A DNA stretch of 64,000 bases from Sporolactobacillus sp. STSJ-5 (GTDB lineage Bacteria; Bacillota; Bacilli; Bacillales; Sporolactobacillaceae). The position numbers and the translations under genes are program-made. The DNA is taken from the NCBI RefSeq assembly GCF_024385605.1, contig NZ_JANFOJ010000001.1, forward strand, positions 372,001 through 436,000, written 5' to 3'. This document shows, one piece after another, positions 58,810-64,000 of the stretch (positions within the stretch are counted from its first letter, which is position 1; every line of letters starts with the position of its first letter). The notes beneath the pieces were generated by a model, which worked only from the letters and a program-made list of their open reading frames with translations, did not search any database and was not told the DNA's origin.

Positions 58810-59963
58810 CTGCCTTCATTTACCTCAATGATTCTGAACCTAAACCAAGAGGATTTAAAACGGTTCAGGCCACTTTCGTCAGTTTTATCAGAAATGTAGT
58901 ACATGACTTGCTGTTGTTTGTTGCTTGACGCAAAGGTACCGATCGCTTCAGCAAGCCGTGCATCGGTAGTGACAGCATAGCCTAAATAACGTCTCTTTCC
59001 AGACATACGCACATCTTCAATTTCCAGCGCCTGATCCTTGGTAAGCTTTGCTAAAGCCGCATAGGCAGCATTCAAACTCTGCGATGTGTTACTTTGAAGG
59101 ACTAATGGCACTTCTCCTGCACGATACGTGAGCCGGACGGTAAATCCATGCCCAAGCAATGATTTAACAAGAGATGCAGTATAAGAAATTGCTGTTTCAA
59201 AGCGTTCATCATCCTCTTGCCTTTGCGAAACCAAAACAACAGAAGCTTTTCGTTCGTGCTCGGGTTCAAACTGTTTAGTGACAAGGGCATTGGTTCTGGC
59301 CGCCGACTTCCAGTCCAGCCAAGAAGGACGATCATTAGGCCGGTAAGCACGAACGCCTGAAAAGTTTGCCGAGTCCGTCTCTTGAGATGAGGCATATCCA
59401 CCTTGTCGCGGCATTTCTAATTCCGCCATTGAAAGCTGCCGCACCCTTGGGTAGACATAGACGACCGTTGCCTTCTTAAGCAGAACCGTACGTCTGAATA
59501 ATCCAAAAGGATCTCCAAGCTCCAAGATGATTGTATTTAAATGATACGTTCCTCTCTGCATATGCTCTGCCGCAAGTGGAAAGCTCTTCTCTCGTGTGAA
59601 CCAAGTAAGTAATTCTGCCTTATTCGTTGAAATAATTGAGGACGTTTGATCCGAGCGTTCGTAAATAGTCATGAGAAAAAAAGGAACAGCCCAGCGTCTT
59701 TTCAAACGAACAGTCAAATAGAGTGTATCTCCAGCAAATAAGCGCTGGTCGTTAATTATGCGTTCGGTCTTAATTGACTGAAATGGGTACAAGAAAAGCA
59801 AATAGTGATAAAGGACAAGGGGAACATATGTGTAGAAAAGAAACCAGCTAAGGAACCCTCCCTGTGTGAATGCAAACAGGAATAGGAAAACAGCGATAAT
59901 TGATCCAACGGCTACAGACAAAATTGATCGCAACATTCTTTTGTTCAACCAAAGACCAATCAT
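58806..59963 (-). CDS. yeaD: DUF58 protein (YeaD-type)
   Basis: 385 residues with two N-terminal helices (residues 11-55), an extracytoplasmic or cytoplasmic beta region and the DUF58 core SGVRAYRPNDRPSWLDWKSA near 210-230, followed by a VWA-like fold. Function unknown, thought to work with the MoxR ATPase as a chaperone-type module. Overlaps both neighbours by 4 bp, so it is translationally coupled to yeaC and yebA. Confidence 0.88.
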   Translation of the reverse strand: MIGLWLNKRMLRSILSVAVGSIIAVFLFLFAFTQGGFLSWFLFYTYVPLVLYHYLLFLYPFQSIKTERIINDQRLFAGDTLYLTVRLKRRWAVPFFLMTIYERSDQTSSIISTNKAELLTWFTREKSFPLAAEHMQRGTYHLNTIILELGDPFGLFRRTVLLKKATVVYVYPRVRQLSMAELEMPRQGGYASSQETDSANFSGVRAYRPNDRPSWLDWKSAARTNALVTKQFEPEHERKASVVLVSQRQEDDERFETAISYTASLVKSLLGHGFTVRLTYRAGEVPLVLQSNTSQSLNAAYAALAKLTKDQALEIEDVRMSGKRRYLGYAVTTDARLAEAIGTFASSNKQQQVMYYISDKTDESGLNRFKSSWFRFRIIEVNEGR

Positions 59964-60925
59964 TTAACGAATTCCTTTATATCCACCGGAACCTTCGTTT
60001 TGCGGACAATCTCTTGAATCACTGAAAATGCATCCGTATTTTCATAAACAGCTTCTTGATTAAGAATGATGCGATGAGCGAGAACATAAGGTGCCACTGT
60101 CTTGACATCGTCAGGAATCGCATAATCACGCTGTTCAATAAATGCACAGGCCTGAACTGCCCGAAGCAAGCCGATGGTTCCCCGAGGGCTCACACCGAGT
60201 GCGATCATTGAGTGTTCGCGAGTCGTCTGAACAATGTCCATTAAGTAATTTTTCATATCCTCGGAAACATAGACGGAAGCGGCACGGTGACGCAGTTGAA
60301 GAACTTCGTCCACAGTCAGAATTGGGGTTAAACTGTTAACCGGGTTTTGATCGGGCGTCCGATTCAACAGCGAGAGCTCGTCCCTTCGAGAAGGATAGCC
60401 AATGGATAATTTTAATAAGAAGCGATCCAGCTGAGCCTCCGGTAATGCATACGTTCCTTCATATTCAATCGGATTTTGTGTTGCCATGACAAAAAAGAGT
60501 TTGGGGAGCTGCCTTGTGATCCCATCAACGGTAACACGTCTCTCTGCCATACCTTCGAGCAATGCCGATTGGGTCTTAGGCGATGTGCGGTTAATTTCAT
60601 CAGCTAGAATGATGTTACCCATTAATGGTCCCGGACGAAATTCAAACCGTGCCTCTTTTTGATTGTAAATAGATAAACCAGTGATATCCGACGGCAGCAA
60701 ATCCGGTGTGAACTGAATTCGTTTAAAATCTGCTCCGATTGATTTCGCAATGGCACGAACCAACACGGTTTTTCCAACCCCGGGTATATCCTCAATTAAT
60801 ACATGACCACCGGCAACGAGTGCAATCGTCATCAACTTTACAATTTTTCTTTTTCCGACAACAACTGTTTCCACATGGTCAATGAGTTCTGAAATCATTT
60901 GATGTGCTTCACTATTCGAATTCAT
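59960..60925 (-). CDS. yeaC: MoxR-family AAA ATPase (YeaC-type)
   Basis: 321-residue AAA_3 ATPase. Walker A is EDIPGVGKTVLVRAIAKSIG near residue 40, Walker B NIILADEINRTSPKTQSALLE near 106, sensor 1 FFVMATQNPIEYEG near 145, and VSPRGTIGLLRAVQACAF near 243 is the lid. First gene of the yeaC-yeaD-yebA unit; ATG 60925 follows GAGGTAAC. It probably acts as a chaperone that assembles or activates a metal- or VWA-protein complex. Confidence 0.92.
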   Translation of the reverse strand: MNSNSEAHQMISELIDHVETVVVGKRKIVKLMTIALVAGGHVLIEDIPGVGKTVLVRAIAKSIGADFKRIQFTPDLLPSDITGLSIYNQKEARFEFRPGPLMGNIILADEINRTSPKTQSALLEGMAERRVTVDGITRQLPKLFFVMATQNPIEYEGTYALPEAQLDRFLLKLSIGYPSRRDELSLLNRTPDQNPVNSLTPILTVDEVLQLRHRAASVYVSEDMKNYLMDIVQTTREHSMIALGVSPRGTIGLLRAVQACAFIEQRDYAIPDDVKTVAPYVLAHRIILNQEAVYENTDAFSVIQEIVRKTKVPVDIKEFVK

Positions 60926-61148
60926 AAGTTACCTCGATTCCACAGTTTTCCGATTTGTTCAATCATTAATTCTATTGTACAGAAAATAATTTTCGAATTC
61001 CAAAAATCAGCATTACAATAGCCTAACTCTTACGTTTTCAAAGCAAACCTTTCCACAAGTGAAAAGGTGTGAAAATCTTATGTTTTTTTACGAATGAGCC
61101 AATAAATTATGAGGATTAACATCTTTTTTAACAGAGCCTAGAAAAAAA

Positions 61149-61178
61149 AGAACACACGATAGATTTCGTATGTTCTCT
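61149..61178 (-). terminator. Terminator of the HemAT-like gene
   Basis: AGAACATACGA and TCGTGTGTTCT form a stem with one wobble, followed by eight T residues on the minus strand. Confidence 0.85.
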
Positions 61179-61211
61179 CTCTTTTATGAGATTAACTTGT
61201 TCTATTTTGAA

Positions 61212-62498
61212 TTACAACTGGCTTTTTAATTGTTCAGCCGAAACGATCAAGGTCTCCACACCTGTACTTAATTGTTCTGTAATTAACGCAAGCTCGTCAA
61301 TGCTGTTGTCCGTAACTCCGGATAGTGAATTGTTTTGATCTGCAGATTCAATAACAAATTCAAATTTCTCCCCAGTATGCATGGATTCTTCCATGCTTTT
61401 TTTAATAATCGATGTCGTTTTATCGAGAGAAACAACAACTTGACCGGTTACCGTCGTTGATTTCTTAATTAACTCGGAAATTTGAATCATCGCGTGATTC
61501 GTTTCCTCCGCCAATTTTTGAATTTCCTGGGCAACCACAGTGAACCCTTTGCCGTATTCACCTGCCCGTGCCGCTTCAATTGCTGAATTAATCGCCAAAA
61601 TATGGGTCTGTTCGGAAATGTCCTTAACCAATAAGGTTACCTGACCAATTTGCTTTGACGAGTTTTCCAGCTCACCGACCATTTTCCCCATTTCCTGAAC
61701 GGAGCTGCTCGCAGCCATCACTTCAACAAAAAGTTGTTCTAACTGATTCTGTCCCTCAGAAGCATGCTTCTTTGCGTCTTGGGACATCTGATTCCGCTTT
61801 TTAGAGTTCTCACGGACAACTTCAAACTGTTCGAGCAAATGATGGACCAACTGATCACTTTGTTCAGACAAATGAGTCAGCTGGTTGCTGACCTGCAGGA
61901 TCGCAGTGCGCAGATCTTCACGCCCGGTTTCATATTCCCGCTTCAATGTCTTTTCATATTCCTCATCGTAGGCTTCGAGAACAATTTGCTGTTCAAAGCT
62001 GATCATTTTATTAATGGAACGAATTACACGATCCGCTTCTTTTGTCTCTGGGACATGAGTCAAGACAATGGTAATCAGATTCGAGAGCAGATTTTGAAAG
62101 GTTCCCATGTAATAGGGAGGGGTCAACCCAATGCGATAATGCATGATGCCGACACGATACCTGCGATCAAGAAATGCTTCATCTATGACACCTGAAAAAA
62201 GTTCCATGACGTGCGTCGCAAGTGTTTTGCTCAGTTTCTCTACAGTGCTGTATTTTTCAATGATCTTCCTCAATGACTCAATTTTGGTAAAGCTGGAGTA
62301 AAATTCATAGGCCATTCGATCAATTTCTTCTTCTACAAAAGGCCTCATCATTTTCATAATTTGAAGGTCATATTCTTTAATATCCAGCATCTCAAGCTTC
62401 TCAGCCACATGCGCATCCGAGATGTCGATGAGGACATCTTCCGATTCCGCCTTCTTTAGCCACGACCCTTTATTCTCGCTTCTTTTTAACAAAGGCAT
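61212..62498 (-). CDS. hemAT: Globin-coupled methyl-accepting chemotaxis sensor (HemAT-like)
   Basis: 428-residue soluble oxygen sensor. The globin domain (about 25-185) has the proximal-His region [20 protein letters not shown] (His near residue 120), and no transmembrane helices are present. The MCP signalling domain (about 200-428) contains the tip [25 protein letters not shown] (given here only as its [11 protein letters not shown] core) near 305-315. In B. subtilis HemAT steers aerotaxis through CheA. The start follows TTGGAGGGG. It lies next to a GGDEF-EAL gene on the same strand. Confidence 0.9.
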   Translation of the reverse strand: MPLLKRSENKGSWLKKAESEDVLIDISDAHVAEKLEMLDIKEYDLQIMKMMRPFVEEEIDRMAYEFYSSFTKIESLRKIIEKYSTVEKLSKTLATHVMELFSGVIDEAFLDRRYRVGIMHYRIGLTPPYYMGTFQNLLSNLITIVLTHVPETKEADRVIRSINKMISFEQQIVLEAYDEEYEKTLKREYETGREDLRTAILQVSNQLTHLSEQSDQLVHHLLEQFEVVRENSKKRNQMSQDAKKHASEGQNQLEQLFVEVMAASSSVQEMGKMVGELENSSKQIGQVTLLVKDISEQTHILAINSAIEAARAGEYGKGFTVVAQEIQKLAEETNHAMIQISELIKKSTTVTGQVVVSLDKTTSIIKKSMEESMHTGEKFEFVIESADQNNSLSGVTDNSIDELALITEQLSTGVETLIVSAEQLKSQL

Positions 62499-62646
62499 TC
62501 AAGCCCCTCCAATCCCTCTCGTGGTTCATTCACGACAGAAAATCGATCTCAATCTTTATAAATAACTCTTTTAGTAGAAATAACCCTGTAACTAGTTTAC
62601 CAACTCTGTCTTTTAAAAAGGGCCAGTTCACACTTTAGTCAATATT

Positions 62647-64000
62647 TCAGGCTAAATATTTATCTGAAAAATCATTTTCAGCGAGCGGACGGCTGTAATA
62701 GTAGCCCTGAATTGCTCGGCATCGGCACGATTCAATCGCACGCAATTGTTCCTTCGTCTCAATTCCCTCAACAATAACATCGATCCATAGATGTTCAGCC
62801 ATCGAAACAATTGCGGTCACAATCGCTTGATCTTGATTGCTTTGTGCAATATCCAGCACAAAAGAACGATCAATCTTTAACTGATTGATCGGCAAGCTCT
62901 TCAAATAGCTGAGCGAACTGTATCCAGTACCGAAGTCGTCAAGACTGACGCCGACTCCCAGTGCCCGAATTTCTTTTAATAGCCTAATCGATCGTTCCAA
63001 ATCCTCTGCCATCGTTGATTCAGTAATCTCCAGCTCAAGATACTCAGGTTGAAGACCACTTGCTTCTAACGCGAAGCAGACCCGTTTGACTAACGAATCA
63101 TCGTGAAATTGATTAAACGAGAGATTCACAGAAATCGGTACTTTGGGAGTACCGCGATCCTGCCACTTTTTCATTTGCCGACAGGCCTCATCAAGCACCC
63201 ACCAGCCAATGTCACGAATAATTCCTGTTTCTTCAGCAACCGAAATAAATGCGCTCGGAGGAACGATGCCGCGTTCCGGATGTTCCCACCGAACCAAAGC
63301 CTCTACACCAATTAATGCCCCGGTACATGCATCAACCTGAGGTTGATAATATAACAGAAATTGATGATTATACAATGCGGATTGCAATTCATTTTCCGTA
63401 TTCAGCTTCATTAGCAGCTTCTGGTGAAGCGCATTATTATAAAAGAAAAAACTTTCTCTGCTGCTTTTCTTTGCCTCTCTTAGCGCTGCTTCAGCACTCG
63501 CCATTATTTGAATACTCGAACTTCCATCGTACGGAAATTGTGAGATGCCGATACTGAATGTTGCATAGATCTCTTTTCCATCGATATGGTAGGGTTGTTC
63601 GGTTGTTCGCAATAATGTTTCGATGAGATGTGTCAAGCCGCGCTTATTCAAGCAGTCTCTGCAGATAATCATGAATTCATCACTGCTGATCCGATATAAT
63701 TCTGCGTTGAAGTCTTTAAGAGCTCCCTTCATTCTCCCGGATAAAGCGACCAACAGCTCATTTCCTATTTGCCGACCGAAAATCTCATTAATAATTTTTA
63801 ATCGATCGACATTTATTTTCAGTAATGAGAACGACCGATTGTTATTTTTGTATCCTTTGACCAAATCGACAACCGATTCTTCAGCAACCAAATTATTTGG
63901 TAGCCCGGTCAGTGCATCGTGATAAGCTCTGAAGCGAATAACTTCTTCTTTTTCAAGTTCACGTTTATGCTTCAACTGCTGATAACGTTCCAGAATCAAT
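62647..64000 (-). CDS. GGDEF-EAL protein, 3' part (cut by window edge)
   Basis: At least 450 residues, open at the window end, so further sensory domains are probably upstream. The GGDEF domain (near residues 25-185) is degenerate: the active-site motif reads SSDEF (RISSDEFMII near 107). The EAL domain (near 200-450) is intact: EALVRWEHPERG, NLSFNQF, LELEITEST, LDDFGTGYSSLSYL, LKIDRSFV and VEGIET. It therefore probably hydrolyses c-di-GMP and the GGDEF domain probably regulates it by binding GTP. Ends 148 bp before the HemAT-like gene. Confidence 0.9.
   Translation of the reverse strand, partial: LILERYQQLKHKRELEKEEVIRFRAYHDALTGLPNNLVAEESVVDLVKGYKNNNRSFSLLKINVDRLKIINEIFGRQIGNELLVALSGRMKGALKDFNAELYRISSDEFMIICRDCLNKRGLTHLIETLLRTTEQPYHIDGKEIYATFSIGISQFPYDGSSSIQIMASAEAALREAKKSSRESFFFYNNALHQKLLMKLNTENELQSALYNHQFLLYYQPQVDACTGALIGVEALVRWEHPERGIVPPSAFISVAEETGIIRDIGWWVLDEACRQMKKWQDRGTPKVPISVNLSFNQFHDDSLVKRVCFALEASGLQPEYLELEITESTMAEDLERSIRLLKEIRALGVGVSLDDFGTGYSSLSYLKSLPINQLKIDRSFVLDIAQSNQDQAIVTAIVSMAEHLWIDVIVEGIETKEQLRAIESCRCRAIQGYYYSRPLAENDFSDKYLA

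Noticed and set aside
1-64000. CRISPR array, prophage, insertion sequence, rRNA or tRNA
   Set aside because: No regularly spaced repeats of spacer type, no transposase or integrase, and no tRNA or rRNA sequence was recognised.

Overview
The window looks like a piece of chromosome from a fermentative, endospore-forming Bacillales bacterium of moderate to low GC. The spore markers are an alpha/beta-type SASP gene with a SigG-type promoter, spoVR, and YhaL and YhaX homologues. The backbone follows Bacillus subtilis blocks: hit/ecsAB, trpP, prsA, yhaLMNO, glpPFK, khtTU, liaFSR and yeaCD-yebA. Mixed in are lactic-acid-bacterium traits: a mannose-class PTS with DUF956 and DUF986 partners, a class IIa-type bacteriocin immunity protein, and pyruvate formate-lyase. 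A Sporolactobacillaceae-like organism fits best; this is an inference, because no rRNA is present. I saw no tRNA, rRNA, CRISPR array, insertion sequence or prophage.

Layout. 1-2060: glycerol genes glpK (partial), glpF and glpP on the minus strand, with a cre box on the glpF -35 element and a leader terminator that GlpP probably controls. 2788-9008: khtTU potassium/proton antiporter, an aldo-keto reductase, a YitT-family protein, and an MFS exporter divergent from a LysR regulator. 9020-13305: two YjbE/TerC metal exporters behind a yybP-ykoY (Mn2+) riboswitch, then liaFSR. 13567-25005: ferritin-like protein, ecsAB with an unrecognised large membrane protein, hit, trpP, a YtxH protein, an M29 aminopeptidase, YpmS-like, prsA, an unknown protein, yhaL and yhaM. 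25074-32770: a CssRS-like two-component system, the yhaNO nuclease pair, a YhaX-like phosphatase and a SASP gene. 32882-33756: carbonic anhydrase and a cold-shock protein.

34328-42715 is the most distinctive part. It is a mannose-family PTS island (DUF986, immunity protein, DUF956, IID, IIC, IIAB, a separate IIB) controlled by a LevR/ManR-type Sig54 activator. It carries a textbook -24/-12 promoter, a cre box, and a repeated TGTGTATCA element both upstream of that promoter and upstream of the activator gene. 43055-49129: DeoR regulator, HAD phosphatase, amidotransferase, zinc-ribbon protein and pflBA with a perfect cre box. 49192-54439: a LOG-family protein, then a MurNAc recycling locus of Staphylococcus type (murR, murQ, murP, mupG). 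54527-64000: a small anchored protein, spoVR, the MoxR/DUF58/transglutaminase operon, a HemAT-like oxygen sensor and a GGDEF-EAL protein cut by the window end.

Much of the window serves carbon uptake under catabolite control (glp, man, mur, pfl) and secretion or envelope quality control (prsA, CssRS-like, ecsAB, liaFSR, YjbE/TerC). The least explained elements are the immunity gene inside the man-PTS island, four helically phased ACTTRTAA repeats upstream of manR, a structured GC-rich patch in a 570-bp gap upstream of the cold-shock gene, and two unrecognised proteins.
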